Below, one piece after another: positions 7,222-15,246 of a stretch of DNA of 22,440 nt. The notes under the pieces were generated by a model that was given only the letters and a program-made list of their open reading frames with translations, was not told the origin of the DNA and made no database searches. The translations under genes and the position numbers were made by a program. How positions within the stretch are numbered: position 1 is the stretch's first letter; each line of letters begins with the position of its first letter. The stretch lies in contig CAZHDF010000044.1 of assembly GCA_964531525.1 (NCBI GenBank), forward strand, positions 1-22,440, written 5' to 3'. The DNA comes from CAYYWV01 sp964531525 (GTDB lineage: Bacteria; Pseudomonadota; Alphaproteobacteria; JAAXGF01).

Positions 7222-9051
7222 TCAAAATAGCCCAAAATACCACGGCGCAAAGAGAGAAAAGGCGCCCCAGAGCAGCACGATCAGCGGCGCGCCCGCGCGC
7301 GCGAAATCAACGAAGCGATAATTGCCGGGCGTCATCACCAGAAGGTTCGTCTGATAGCCGACCGGCGAGGCGAAGGAGCAGTTGGCGGCGAACACGACGG
7401 CGACCGCGAAGGCGCGCGGATCGACCCCCAGCCCGTGACCGATGCTCACCGCGATGGGCGTGAACAGGACCGCGCAGGCCTTGGTGCTGATGACGTTGGA
7501 AAGCACCGCGACGAGTAGAAAAAAGGCCGAAAGCATGATCGCGGGATGGCTGTCGCCGAGCGCCGCGATCATCGAATCGGCGAGGAGGGCGGCGCCCCCG
7601 GTCTCCTGAAGCGCCGCGCCGAGCGCGAGCGCGGCGGCGATCATGGTCACGATCCGCGTATCGATCGCCGCGACCGCCTCGCCGAGCGAGAGGATGCGCA
7701 AGGCCACCATCAGCGTCGCGCCGGCGAGCGCGGCGACCACGATCGGCACCAGCCCGCTGGCCGCGCTCGCCACCACGAGCAGAAAAATCAGCCCCGCGCG
7801 CGGCGCGAGATGGGGAGCGGGAAGATCGGTCGCCGACCATTCCATGGGCACCAGGTTGGGGTCGTCGCGCAGCGCCCGAATACGCCCCCGGCTGCCCTGA
7901 ACGAGCAACACGTCGCCCGCTTCGAGCCGGATCTCGGTCAGCGCCGTGCGCGTCATGCGCAGCCGGCGGCGAACGCCGAGCAGGTTGCAGCGCGAGGCGT
8001 AGCGGTTCCGCACCTGTTCGAGGGTCTGGCCGATCATGCGCGAAGCTGGCGTCACCATCACCTCGGCGAGCACCTCGCGGCCGGGCTTGCGACGGGGGGC
8101 GGGGTCGTCCTCGTCCGCGCCGAGGCGCCCAATGCCCGAGCGCAGCACCTCGGTCAACGCCTGGCGGGTCGCGGCGACGATCAGCAGATCGCCGGCGCGA
8201 AGCTCGAGATCCTCGAACGGCGGCAAAAAGACGCGGGAACCGCGCTGCACCGCGCGCACGGTCATCGACGAAAGCCCCCGGAATAGCCCCGCGACCGCGC
8301 GCTCGCCGATCAGCTTGGAGCCCTCGGGCACCACGATCTGGGCGATGAACTGGCGGCCCGAGCCGTCGCTCCCGGCGACGTCCTGGGGCTGTCGCGCCGG
8401 CAGCAGCCGGGGCGCGACCAGGAGCACGTAAACCAGCCCGACGCCCGCGAGCACCAGGCCGGGAACCGTGAAGTCGAAAAACCCGAAGGGCGTCTCGCCG
8501 AGCGCCTCGAGTTCGCCCGAGACCAGAAGGTTGGTGCTGGAGCCGATCAGCGTCGTCATCCCGCCCAGGATGGCCGCGAAGCTGAGCGGCATCATCAGCG
8601 CGCTCGCCGGCCGGTTCAGGTGATGGGCGAGCGCCTGCATGATGGGAATGAAGATCACCACGACCGGGATGTTGTTGAGCACCGCGCTCACCGCGACCAC
8701 GATGACCAGCACCAGAAGAAGCGCCACCCAGCCGCGTCCGCTGAGGGAGAAGATCGCCTGCGCCGTCTGGTCGAGCAACCCGGTGCGCACCAGCGCATGC
8801 CCGATGACGAGAAGCGCGAGCACGCTGATCAGCGCCGGGTTGGCGAAGCCGCTCAACAAACGTTGAGTCGACAGGAGATTGGCGCCGTCGGGGCCGGGCA
8901 CCGGCAGGAAGTGAAAGAATACCAGGAGCGCCGCGATCACGCCCAGCGACGTGAGTTCGAGGGGCGCGCGTTCGAACACGTAAAACGTAAGTGCGACGAT
9001 GATGAGGGCGAAGGTCGCCGACATCTGGAGAATCACAATGGTATCGGGCAT
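7222..9051 (-). CDS. SLC13/DASS-family permease with two RCK-C (TrkA-C) domains
   Basis: The 609-residue inner-membrane protein has an N-terminal transporter half with the signature IGSSTNLLVSGELE (169-182). Two cytoplasmic RCK-C regulatory domains follow (about 232-300 and 325-395, each ending in a LEAGD/LRAGD-L-L-V turn). The C-terminal transporter half carries the second signature CSFASPVGYQTNLLV. This arrangement matches the DASS branch used for sulfate or dicarboxylate uptake, including SAC1-like proteins; the ligand cannot be read from sequence. RCK-C domains usually bind small molecules or ions and may gate activity. There is no Shine-Dalgarno before the ATG, but a promoter ends six bases upstream of it, so the mRNA is probably leaderless. 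It diverges from the PuuB-like gene. Confidence 0.9.
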   Translation of the reverse strand: MPDTIVILQMSATFALIIVALTFYVFERAPLELTSLGVIAALLVFFHFLPVPGPDGANLLSTQRLLSGFANPALISVLALLVIGHALVRTGLLDQTAQAIFSLSGRGWVALLLVLVIVVAVSAVLNNIPVVVIFIPIMQALAHHLNRPASALMMPLSFAAILGGMTTLIGSSTNLLVSGELEALGETPFGFFDFTVPGLVLAGVGLVYVLLVAPRLLPARQPQDVAGSDGSGRQFIAQIVVPEGSKLIGERAVAGLFRGLSSMTVRAVQRGSRVFLPPFEDLELRAGDLLIVAATRQALTEVLRSGIGRLGADEDDPAPRRKPGREVLAEVMVTPASRMIGQTLEQVRNRYASRCNLLGVRRRLRMTRTALTEIRLEAGDVLLVQGSRGRIRALRDDPNLVPMEWSATDLPAPHLAPRAGLIFLLVVASAASGLVPIVVAALAGATLMVALRILSLGEAVAAIDTRIVTMIAAALALGAALQETGGAALLADSMIAALGDSHPAIMLSAFFLLVAVLSNVISTKACAVLFTPIAVSIGHGLGVDPRAFAVAVVFAANCSFASPVGYQTNLLVMTPGNYRFVDFARAGAPLIVLLWGAFSLFAPWYFGLF

Positions 9052-9057
9052 GGCGGC

Positions 9058-9086
9058 ATTTTGCGGGGCGGCCGCCGAATTGCCAA
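9058..9086 (-). promoter_or_regulatory. Promoter of the SLC13-type permease gene, probably leaderless
   Basis: On the minus strand TTGGCA (9086-9081) and CAAAAT (9063-9058) are separated by 17 bases, matching a sigma-70-type promoter at five of six and four of six positions. Only six bases (GCCGCC) separate the -10 hexamer from the ATG at 9051. The predicted transcription start therefore falls on or next to the A of the start codon, which fits the absence of a Shine-Dalgarno sequence. Confidence 0.5.
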
Positions 9087-9116
9087 GCGCTCATGCGGAA
9101 GGCCCGGAAACCGGGC

Positions 9117-9144
9117 TTGACCGCGCCCGTCGCCGCGCTACTGT
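9117..9144 (+). promoter_or_regulatory. Promoter of the PuuB-like oxidase gene, probably leaderless
   Basis: TTGACC (9117-9122), a 16-base spacer and TACTGT (9139-9144) form a promoter of the CTTGACC...GCTAC type common in GC-rich alphaproteobacteria. The ATG at 9152 follows after seven bases (CGCCGCC), so transcription should start at or beside the start codon, and no ribosome site is present. A hairpin, AGGCCCGG-AAA-CCGGGCTT (9100-9118, one G-T pair), lies over the -35 box and could be an operator. Confidence 0.5.
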
Positions 9145-9151
9145 CGCCGCC

Positions 9152-10432
9152 ATGAGTCTCCCGCCCCAACCGCCCTCCTATTACGCCGCGACCGCGATTC
9201 CGTCGCCCGAGCGACCGTCTCTCGCGGGCCAGATCGACTGCGACGTCTGCGTGATCGGCGGCGGCTACACCGGGTTGTCCTCGGCGTTGCATCTCGCCGA
9301 GCGCGGCTACGACGTGGTTCTCCTCGAGGCGGCGCGGATCGGCTGGGGGGCCTCGGGACGCAACGGCGGTCAGATCGGCAGCGGCCAGCGCCTGGGCGCG
9401 CTCGAGTTGATCGAGGCCTATGGCCGCGAGGACGCGATTCGGCTCTGGGCGCTCGCCGAGGAAGCCAAGGCCGCCGTGCGCGAACGCATCGCCCGCCACG
9501 CCATCGCCTGCGACTACCGGCCGGGGATTCTCGCCGCCGCGATCAAGCCCGACCACTTCGCCTGGATCGAAAAGACCGCCGCCTGCCTCGAGGAGGTTTA
9601 CGACTACCACCACGTCGAGGTGATTGCGCCCGGCGACATGGCGCGCGTGATCGAGAGCGGGCGCTATCACGGCGCGATGCTCGACCGCGACGCGGGCCAT
9701 TTCCACCCTCTCAACTACGCCCTCGGCCTCGCCGCCGCGGCCGAGGCGGCGGGGGCGCGCCTGTTCGAGGGCTCGGCCGCCGCGCGCTACGAGGACGGCG
9801 CCCCCGCGCGCGTCGAAACCGCCCGGGGACGGGTGCGCGCGCGCCATGTGATCCTGTGTTGCAACGGTTATCTCGAGGGGCTGGAGCCGCGAATCGCCGG
9901 CAAGATCATGCCGATCCAGAACTACATGATCGCGACCGCGCCGCTCGGCGAGGCGCGCGCAAGCGCGCTGATCCCCGGCAATCACGCGGTCTTCGATACC
10001 AAGTTCGTGGTCGATTACTTCCGGCTCTCGCCCGACGGGCGACTGCTATTCGGCGGTGGCGAGACCTACGGCAATCGCCAGCCGCGCGATATCGCGGCCT
10101 TCGTGCGCAAGTACATGCTGCGCGTCTTTCCCCAGCTTTCCGATATCGCGATCGATTACGCCTGGGGCGGTCAACTCGCGATCACGCTAAACCGCATGCC
10201 GCATTTCGGGCGGTTGGGGAAAAGCGGCTATTTCGCCCAGGGTTTCTCGGGCCACGGGGTCGCGCTGACCACGCTCGCCGGGCGGGTGATCGCCGAGGCG
10301 GTCGCGGGCTGCGCCGAGCGTTTCGACCTGTTCGCCAAGATCCGCCACCGCGCCTTTCCCGGCGGCACGCTCCTGCGCAAGCCGGGGCTGGTGGTGGGGA
10401 TGCTGTATTACGCCCTGAAGGATCGCCTATAG
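9152..10432 (+). CDS. puuB: Gamma-glutamylputrescine oxidase-like FAD oxidoreductase (DAO family)
   Basis: The 426-residue flavoprotein resembles PuuB, which oxidises gamma-glutamylputrescine to the aldehyde, giving ammonia and hydrogen peroxide. The N-terminus carries PPSYYAATA and the FAD dinucleotide motif CVIGGGYTGLSSALHLAERG (33-52), then GWGASGRNGGQ. Further matches to what I remember of E. coli PuuB are CDYRPGI, HFHPLNYALG, the DYFRLSPDGRLLFGGGETYG block, LTLNRMP-like ITLNRMPHFGRL, GYFAQGFSGHGV and the ending YYALKDRL. The frame is open another 51 codons upstream, but homologous sequence begins here and a promoter ends just before this ATG, so the upstream part is not coding. No other puu gene is adjacent; the nearest polyamine-related gene is the decarboxylase at 16193. 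The exact amine substrate is uncertain. Confidence 0.85.
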   Translation: MSLPPQPPSYYAATAIPSPERPSLAGQIDCDVCVIGGGYTGLSSALHLAERGYDVVLLEAARIGWGASGRNGGQIGSGQRLGALELIEAYGREDAIRLWALAEEAKAAVRERIARHAIACDYRPGILAAAIKPDHFAWIEKTAACLEEVYDYHHVEVIAPGDMARVIESGRYHGAMLDRDAGHFHPLNYALGLAAAAEAAGARLFEGSAAARYEDGAPARVETARGRVRARHVILCCNGYLEGLEPRIAGKIMPIQNYMIATAPLGEARASALIPGNHAVFDTKFVVDYFRLSPDGRLLFGGGETYGNRQPRDIAAFVRKYMLRVFPQLSDIAIDYAWGGQLAITLNRMPHFGRLGKSGYFAQGFSGHGVALTTLAGRVIAEAVAGCAERFDLFAKIRHRAFPGGTLLRKPGLVVGMLYYALKDRL

Positions 10433-10463
10433 GCTGGACGGCACCGACTTAATGCCTCATCGC

Positions 10464-10982
10464 CTATAGACGCGCCGCTTCGAGGGCGTCGACGCGCACG
10501 ACCACGGTTCCGCAAAGAAAATCATGCAGCGTGCGGCCGCGCGCGTTGAACAGCGCCACCAGCAGCACCAGCCAACTCGTCGCCGCCACGGTGACGTAGA
10601 AGATCGCCGTCAGCAGCGCCGCGAGCAGGTAGCCGGGACGCTCGCCGTCGAGGCGTCGGACCTCGAGGTCGAACAGGCGCATGCCGGGCGTCGCCGCGCG
10701 CGCGCCGCCGATGGTCAGCGTGTGATACGCCCAGGGCACGAACAGGATGATGACCGACAGGAGCGGGCTCAGAAGGCCTAGGCTCAGCACGCCGATCACC
10801 CAGAACGACGCCGCCACCAGCAGCACCAGCACCGAGATTAGCAAGAGATCGATGAGATAAGCGACCAACCGGCGCGAGATCACGCCGTCGAAGACCGAGA
10901 GATCGCCGTCGGCGGCGAAGGCCGCGCGCGCGGCCTCCGGATCGGGATTGTCGCGAAGCGAAAGCGCGGGCAAGCGGGACAT
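10464..10982 (-). CDS. RDD family integral membrane protein
   Basis: The 172-residue protein has an N-terminal cytoplasmic stretch of about 35 residues and three hydrophobic segments. It carries the RDD signature: Arg and Asp in ISRRLVAYLIDLLLI, the GGARAATPGMRLFDLEV block after helix 2, and Asp in RGRTLHDFLCGTVVV near the end. RDD proteins are poorly defined; some are linked to ion or proton/sodium exchange, and I do not assign a function. A longer form would need a TTG start at 11042; the ATG at 10982, preceded by GACGAGG, gives the usual family length and is preferred. It lies 125 bases behind motB on the same strand and converges on the PuuB-like gene. Confidence 0.85.
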   Translation of the reverse strand: MSRLPALSLRDNPDPEAARAAFAADGDLSVFDGVISRRLVAYLIDLLLISVLVLLVAASFWVIGVLSLGLLSPLLSVIILFVPWAYHTLTIGGARAATPGMRLFDLEVRRLDGERPGYLLAALLTAIFYVTVAATSWLVLLVALFNARGRTLHDFLCGTVVVRVDALEAARL

Positions 10983-11107
10983 GGGCCTCGTCTCGATTCC
11001 GTTCGGGCGGCCCCATGGGCGAGACCGCCTTGTCTGGCTCAAGCCCTATAATTGGAGAGCGCGCGCGCGAACGACAACCCCCGATGCGGTTCGCGCACGC
11101 CCGGCGG

Positions 11108-12073
11108 TCAACCCGGCGGGACCCTCGTCTGGCGCAGCAGAATGATGCTGATGCGCCGGTTCTGCGCCGAGTACGGGTCGTCCTTGACCAAAGGCTCGTT
11201 GTCGGCCTTGCCGACCACGCGCACGATTCGCCAGCCGGGCAGCCCGGCGCCCACCAGCGCGCGCCGGCTCGCGTTGGCGCGGTCGGTGGAGAGTTCCCAG
11301 TTGGTATAGCCGTCGCGTCCGCGGAAGGGACTTGCGTCGGTATGGCCGATGACCGCGATTTCGTTGGGCAGCTTGGCGATCGCCTGGGAAACCTTGGCGA
11401 GAAGATGCTCGGTGTAGTCGTACATCTCGGCGCTGCCGCTCGGAAACATCGAGCGCTGCTCGGCGTCGACGATCTGAATGCGCATGCCCTCGGGCGTCAT
11501 GTCGATCTTGAGGTTGCGACTGAACTCGCGAAGCTCGGGCGAGGCCGCGATCGCCTGTTCGAGGGATTGCTTGACCTTCTGAAAATCCTGCTCCTCGACC
11601 CGCATCCGAAGCGCGTCGATCGCCTTCATGCTGTCGCTCGTGCCGCCGACGTCGGAGGCTCCGTCGGTCGTGGGCATGGACTCGGATGCGTTGGTCTCCT
11701 TGGGCGTGCCGCTCGGCTTCTTGCCGGGCTCGCCCTGGGAATCGGGGTCGGCCTTGGTATCGAGCGGAACCAGGCTCACGGTTACGCCGGGATCGGTTTT
11801 CGGCGCGCTCATGGCCCCCGGAGACAGCATGCTCGTGCCGCCGAGAACCCCGCCGGCGCCGCTCGTCGAGTCGCTGACCGCGGTTGGCGAGAAATAATCG
11901 GCGATCCCGACCATCTGCTCCTGGGTCGTCGAATTCAGCAGCCACAGGAGCAGGAAGAACGCCATCATCGCGGTCACGAAGTCGGCGTAGGCGACCTTCC
12001 ACGCGCCGCCGTGATGGCCCTCGTGCCCGTGGCCCTTGACCTTCTTGACGATGACCGGACCGTTGCCGCTCAT
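11108..12073 (-). CDS. motB: Flagellar motor stator protein MotB
   Basis: This 321-residue stator subunit has a short charged, histidine-rich N-terminus and a single membrane helix in YADFVTAMMAFFLLLWLL, with the proton-binding aspartate at residue 31. A plug/linker rich in glycine, serine and proline follows (about 55-165). The C-terminal OmpA-like peptidoglycan-binding domain (about 180-315) shows AVIGHTDASPFRGRDG, NWELSTDRANASRRAL and the closing SAQNRRISIILL. It forms the ion channel of the motor with MotA. The gene lies 54 bases after motA on the same strand, consistent with a motAB unit. There is no strong Shine-Dalgarno sequence before the ATG. No other flagellar gene is in the window. 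Confidence 0.93.
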   Translation of the reverse strand: MSGNGPVIVKKVKGHGHEGHHGGAWKVAYADFVTAMMAFFLLLWLLNSTTQEQMVGIADYFSPTAVSDSTSGAGGVLGGTSMLSPGAMSAPKTDPGVTVSLVPLDTKADPDSQGEPGKKPSGTPKETNASESMPTTDGASDVGGTSDSMKAIDALRMRVEEQDFQKVKQSLEQAIAASPELREFSRNLKIDMTPEGMRIQIVDAEQRSMFPSGSAEMYDYTEHLLAKVSQAIAKLPNEIAVIGHTDASPFRGRDGYTNWELSTDRANASRRALVGAGLPGWRIVRVVGKADNEPLVKDDPYSAQNRRISIILLRQTRVPPG

Positions 12074-12127
12074 GAGGCGTGCCCGGGCATCGGTCGGAGG
12101 ACGGTATCGGTTCGCTTGGTCATATCC

Positions 12128-12988
12128 CTAGGCCGCCGTCGGCGCTTCGTTGACCGCGTCCTCGAGCTCGGTGAAGGTCGGGCGTTCGTTCGAGAACAGA
12201 AGCTTGCGCGCGAACTCGATCGAGATCGCTGGCGCGTAGCCCTGCATATGCGCGACCAGCGCCGCCTTCATGCAGGCGTAATACTTGGTGTCCGCGTCGG
12301 CGTACCCCTTGAGCGCGTTGCCGAGCGGCCCGATGAAACCGTAGGCGAGCAGCACGCCGAGGAAGGTGCCGACCAGCGCCGCGCCGATCAGCTCGCCCAG
12401 GACCTCGGGCGGCTCGAGAATGCTCGCCATGGTGTTGATGACGCCGAGCACCGCGGCCACGATTCCGAAGGCGGGCAGGCCGTCGGCCATGTTGGTCACA
12501 GCGCCCGCGATGCGCGCGTTCTCCGAGTGATGGGTCTCGATCTCCTCGTCGATCAGCGCCTCGACCTCGAAGGCGTTCTCGGTCCCCATGGTGATCATGC
12601 GCAGGTAGTCGCACAGAAAGGTCACGGCATGGTGGTTGGCGGAAAACTTGGGAAAGTTCTTGAAGATCGCGCTTTCCTCCGGGTTCTCGATATGGGCCTC
12701 GAGCGCCAGCGGTCCCTTCGACTTGGCGAGCCGGAACAGGGTATAGAGCAGGGTGAGAAGCTCGATATAGCTTTGCTTGTTGTGGGGCGCTCCCTTGAAG
12801 GTCTTGCCCAGGTTCTTGCCGACGCCGATCAGCACCTCCGGGGGGTTGGAGATGATGAAGCCGCCCGTCGCCGCGCCGAAGATGATGACGAATTCGAGCG
12901 GCTGGATCAGAACCGCGAAACTGCCGTGCGGCAGATAGCCGCCGAGAATCGACCCGACGACGACCACCATGCCGATGATGATTAGCAT
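12128..12988 (-). CDS. motA: Flagellar motor stator protein MotA
   Basis: The 286-residue polytopic stator subunit has hydrophobic segments at about 1-20, 28-50, 168-190 and 200-222. The large cytoplasmic loop carries the torque region RLAKSKGPLALEAHIENPEES. The conserved membrane prolines lie in DGLPAFGIVAAVLG and YGFIGPLGNAL. In E. coli the loop contacts FliG through an arginine and a glutamate; here the basic position is lysine, as I recall for alphaproteobacterial MotA. The ATG is preceded by GGGGGAG about eight bases away, a good ribosome site. It is the first gene of the motA-motB unit; the 169-base region upstream is described separately. Confidence 0.94.
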   Translation of the reverse strand: MLIIIGMVVVVGSILGGYLPHGSFAVLIQPLEFVIIFGAATGGFIISNPPEVLIGVGKNLGKTFKGAPHNKQSYIELLTLLYTLFRLAKSKGPLALEAHIENPEESAIFKNFPKFSANHHAVTFLCDYLRMITMGTENAFEVEALIDEEIETHHSENARIAGAVTNMADGLPAFGIVAAVLGVINTMASILEPPEVLGELIGAALVGTFLGVLLAYGFIGPLGNALKGYADADTKYYACMKAALVAHMQGYAPAISIEFARKLLFSNERPTFTELEDAVNEAPTAA

Positions 12989-13157
12989 TCAACCGCTCCC
13001 CCGGTGCCTTCGGTCGCAGCCGGCGTGCTCGCGGATGGACCTGTTCTGGATTTCATCCGAGCCCCACGTCATGGATCTCGGTGAATCCTTGCCGAGTCTG
13101 GTGAATATTCGGTTAAGTGAAAGGGGGTTAGAGAGAGGGCGGGAACGATTCAGCGCG
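12989..13157. other. motA upstream region
   Basis: The 169 bases between the hutG stop and the motA start carry no gene. On the minus strand there is an AT-rich patch with CTAACC and TTAACC half-sites 15 bases apart (about 13111-13131) and a CCGAATA resembling the -10 of flagellar sigma-28 promoters. Neither the CtrA spacing (TTAA-N7-TTAA) nor the sigma-28 spacing fits well, so no promoter is assigned. The motA leader also contains a weak 6-bp inverted repeat CGGATG/CATCCG (13032-13059 region). No T-tract terminator for hutG was seen. Confidence 0.35.
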
Positions 13158-13985
13158 TCATGCCCGATCCGTTGCCCGTTCGCGACCCCAAGCGATCATC
13201 GCCCCGAGAAGGATACGCAGAAGTGGCCGCAGCCGCGCGGCGCGCTCGGCCAGATAGGCGAACGGCGGATCTTCGTCCATGTAGGTCGTCTGGGCGAGTT
13301 CGAGCTGGACGGCGTGAACACCCGTTCCGGGGCTACCCTGGATGCGCGTGATGTAGCCGCCCTTGAACCGTCCGTCGAGAACATGGCTGAAGTCGTCCTG
13401 CTCGGCGCAAAGGGCGGCCAGCCGCCGGATCAGCGCCGGATCGGCGGTCACGCCGCCGCCGGTGCCGAGGTTGAGGTCGGGCAGCCGGCCCTCGAAGAAG
13501 CGCGGCACTCGCGAGCGGATCGAATGGGCGTCGAACAAGAGCGCGATGCCGTGGCGCGCCTTGATCCGGGCGATCTCGGCCGCGAGTCGGCCGTGATAGG
13601 GCCGCCAGTAGGTTTCGATCCGCGACGCGATCTCGGCCGCGTCGGGCTCGTCGCCAGGGAGGTAGATCGGCGCCCGGTCGAAGGTCGTTGTCGGACAAAG
13701 CCCGGTGTTGTCGGCTCCGGGGTAGAGCGGCGCGTCGTCGGGCGGCCGGTTGAGGTCGACGACGTAGCGCGCATGGGTCGCGGCGATCACGCTCGCGCCC
13801 ATTTCGGCGGCGAAGTCATACAGGCGGTCGACGTGCCAGTCGGTGTCGGCGACCGCGCGCCCGGCCTCGGTCATGCGCGCGGCGATCGCTTCGGGCAGGT
13901 AGGTCCCGCAATGGGGAATACTGACCAGAAGCGGGCTGTCGCCCGCGGTGAAGCGATAGATTTCCCTGTCCGACGCGCCTGTCAT
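13158..13985 (-). CDS. hutG: N-formylglutamate amidohydrolase (HutG family)
   Basis: This 275-residue hydrolase belongs to the family that cleaves N-formylglutamate to formate and glutamate, the last step of one histidine-degradation route. Recognisable blocks are LLVSIPHCGTYLPEAI near the N-terminus, the metal-site region ADTDWHVDRLYDFAAEMGAS, the VDLNRPPDDAPLYPG block, LLFDAHSIRSRVPRFFEGRLPD and GGYITR near the C-terminus. The ATG follows AGGGAAG with good spacing. It lies nine bases behind the CaiB/BaiF gene, so the two are almost certainly cotranscribed. No other hut gene is present, so the physiological substrate could be a different N-formyl or N-acyl amino acid. Confidence 0.88.
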   Translation of the reverse strand: MTGASDREIYRFTAGDSPLLVSIPHCGTYLPEAIAARMTEAGRAVADTDWHVDRLYDFAAEMGASVIAATHARYVVDLNRPPDDAPLYPGADNTGLCPTTTFDRAPIYLPGDEPDAAEIASRIETYWRPYHGRLAAEIARIKARHGIALLFDAHSIRSRVPRFFEGRLPDLNLGTGGGVTADPALIRRLAALCAEQDDFSHVLDGRFKGGYITRIQGSPGTGVHAVQLELAQTTYMDEDPPFAYLAERAARLRPLLRILLGAMIAWGRERATDRA

Positions 13986-13994
13986 ACCGCTTCC

Positions 13995-15170
13995 CTATTT
14001 TTTATTTGATTCCAATGCCTTCTTATCATTTTCCAGCTCTTCGACGATGCGCGCCCGATCGCCGTCGAGATCGGGCATCGGCGGCCGGGTCGTCGGGTCG
14101 TCATAGGCCGAGAGCTTGATCGGGTTGCCGGCGATGGGGCAGGGGCCGGCGTCCGGATCCTCGACCGTGACCAGCATGTTGCGCGCCCGCACCTGGGGAT
14201 GCGCGACCGCGTCGGCAACCGTGTTGATGGGGCTCGACGGCACGCCCGCGTCCGCCAGAACCTCGAGCCAATGGGCGACGGTCTCGCGGGCGAGCGCCGC
14301 TTCGATCTCGGCGGCGAGCGCGTCGACGTTCCGGGTCCGGCTGTCGTTGTCGGCGAAGCGCGGGTCGGCGGTCAGATCCTCGCGGCCGATCGCGCGGCAG
14401 AGCGCCGCGAACAAGGCATCGTTGCCGGCGGCGACGATGACATGGCCGTCGCGCGCCGCGAAAGCCTGGAACGGCGTGATCGAGGGATGGCGCGTCCCCA
14501 GCGGGCCGGGCAGCTCGCGGGTTGCGAAATAGCGCGAGATCGCGTTCTCGAGGATCGCGATCTGGCAGTCGAGCATGGCGACGTCGACCTTAATCCCTTC
14601 GCCGGTCCGCGCCCGGTGATGCAGCGCGCTTGTGACGCCGATGGTGGTGAACAATCCCGCCGTGATGTCGCCGATCGAGGTGCCGACCCGGGTCGGCGGC
14701 CCGCCCGGATGGCCTGTCAGGCTCATGATCCCGCCGAGCCCTTGTACGACCATGTCATACGCCGGTCGCTTGGCGTCGGGGCCGGTATGGCCGAAGCCCG
14801 AGGCGGCGGCGTAGATCAGTCGCGGATAGCGCGCGTGCAGCGTTTCCCAGCCGTAGCCCAGGCGCTCCATCACGCCGGCGCGGTAGTTCTCGACCAACAC
14901 GTCGGCGCGCGCGAGCAGGCGCTCGAACAGCGCCCGGTCGGCGTCGGCCTTGAGGTCCAGCGCGATACTCTCCTTGCCTCGGTTGAGCGACATGAAATAG
15001 GCCGACTTGCCGGCGACGAAGGGGCCGAAGCCACGCGCGTCATCGCCCTTGCCGGGCGGCTCGACCTTGATGACCCGCGCGCCCAGGTCGGCCAGAATCA
15101 TGGTGCAGTACGGCCCCGCGAGCACGCGGGTCAGATCGATCACCGTGATGTCGGAAAGCGGCCCGTCCAT
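13995..15170 (-). CDS. CaiB/BaiF family (family III) CoA-transferase
   Basis: The 391-residue protein begins in the family manner (LSDITVIDLTRVLAGPYCTMILADLGA). It keeps the catalytic aspartate at Asp168 in TSIGDITAG, equivalent to Asp169 of formyl-CoA transferase, and Tyr138 in RPAYDMVVQ, equivalent to its Tyr139. KVEPPGKGDDARGFGP and RTGEGIKVDVAMLD are further signatures. Such enzymes move CoA between carboxylic acids; the substrate is not evident. The start at 15170 is chosen over an in-frame one 19 codons upstream because homology begins here and GGGGAC precedes the ATG. The last 15 residues (ELENDKKALESNKK) form a lysine/asparagine-rich, AT-rich tail unlike the rest of the gene. It is followed after nine bases by hutG. 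Confidence 0.9.
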   Translation of the reverse strand: MDGPLSDITVIDLTRVLAGPYCTMILADLGARVIKVEPPGKGDDARGFGPFVAGKSAYFMSLNRGKESIALDLKADADRALFERLLARADVLVENYRAGVMERLGYGWETLHARYPRLIYAAASGFGHTGPDAKRPAYDMVVQGLGGIMSLTGHPGGPPTRVGTSIGDITAGLFTTIGVTSALHHRARTGEGIKVDVAMLDCQIAILENAISRYFATRELPGPLGTRHPSITPFQAFAARDGHVIVAAGNDALFAALCRAIGREDLTADPRFADNDSRTRNVDALAAEIEAALARETVAHWLEVLADAGVPSSPINTVADAVAHPQVRARNMLVTVEDPDAGPCPIAGNPIKLSAYDDPTTRPPMPDLDGDRARIVEELENDKKALESNKK

Positions 15171-15197
15171 GGCATGTCCCCGTTTACGCCCGCGACG

Positions 15198-15227
15198 GTG
15201 ATAGCCGAGCGACGGGGGTCCGCGCAA
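15198..15227 (-). promoter_or_regulatory. Candidate promoter of the CoA-transferase-hutG unit
   Basis: On the minus strand TTGCGC (15227-15222), an 18-base spacer and TATCAC (15203-15198, within GGCTATCACC) lie upstream of the CoA-transferase ATG, leaving a short leader of roughly 20 bases that contains the GGGGAC ribosome site. The match is moderate (four of six at the -35) and spacing is one base over ideal. Confidence 0.35.
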
Positions 15228-15246
15228 CGGCTTCTCTTACCGGGGC

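Noticed and set aside
7307..9985. 892-codon minus-strand open frame spanning the SLC13-type and PuuB-like genes
   Set aside because: It crosses the divergent promoter region and is out of frame with two well-recognised genes. Its translation is arginine-rich and featureless.
11047..11052. Perfect TATAAT on the + strand between the RDD gene and motB
   Set aside because: No -35 lies at suitable spacing and no + strand gene follows; the genes here are on the minus strand.
13100..13135. CtrA box or sigma-28 promoter before motA
   Set aside because: TTAACC-like half-sites are 15 bases apart instead of 11, and the CCGAATA has no -35 at the right distance.
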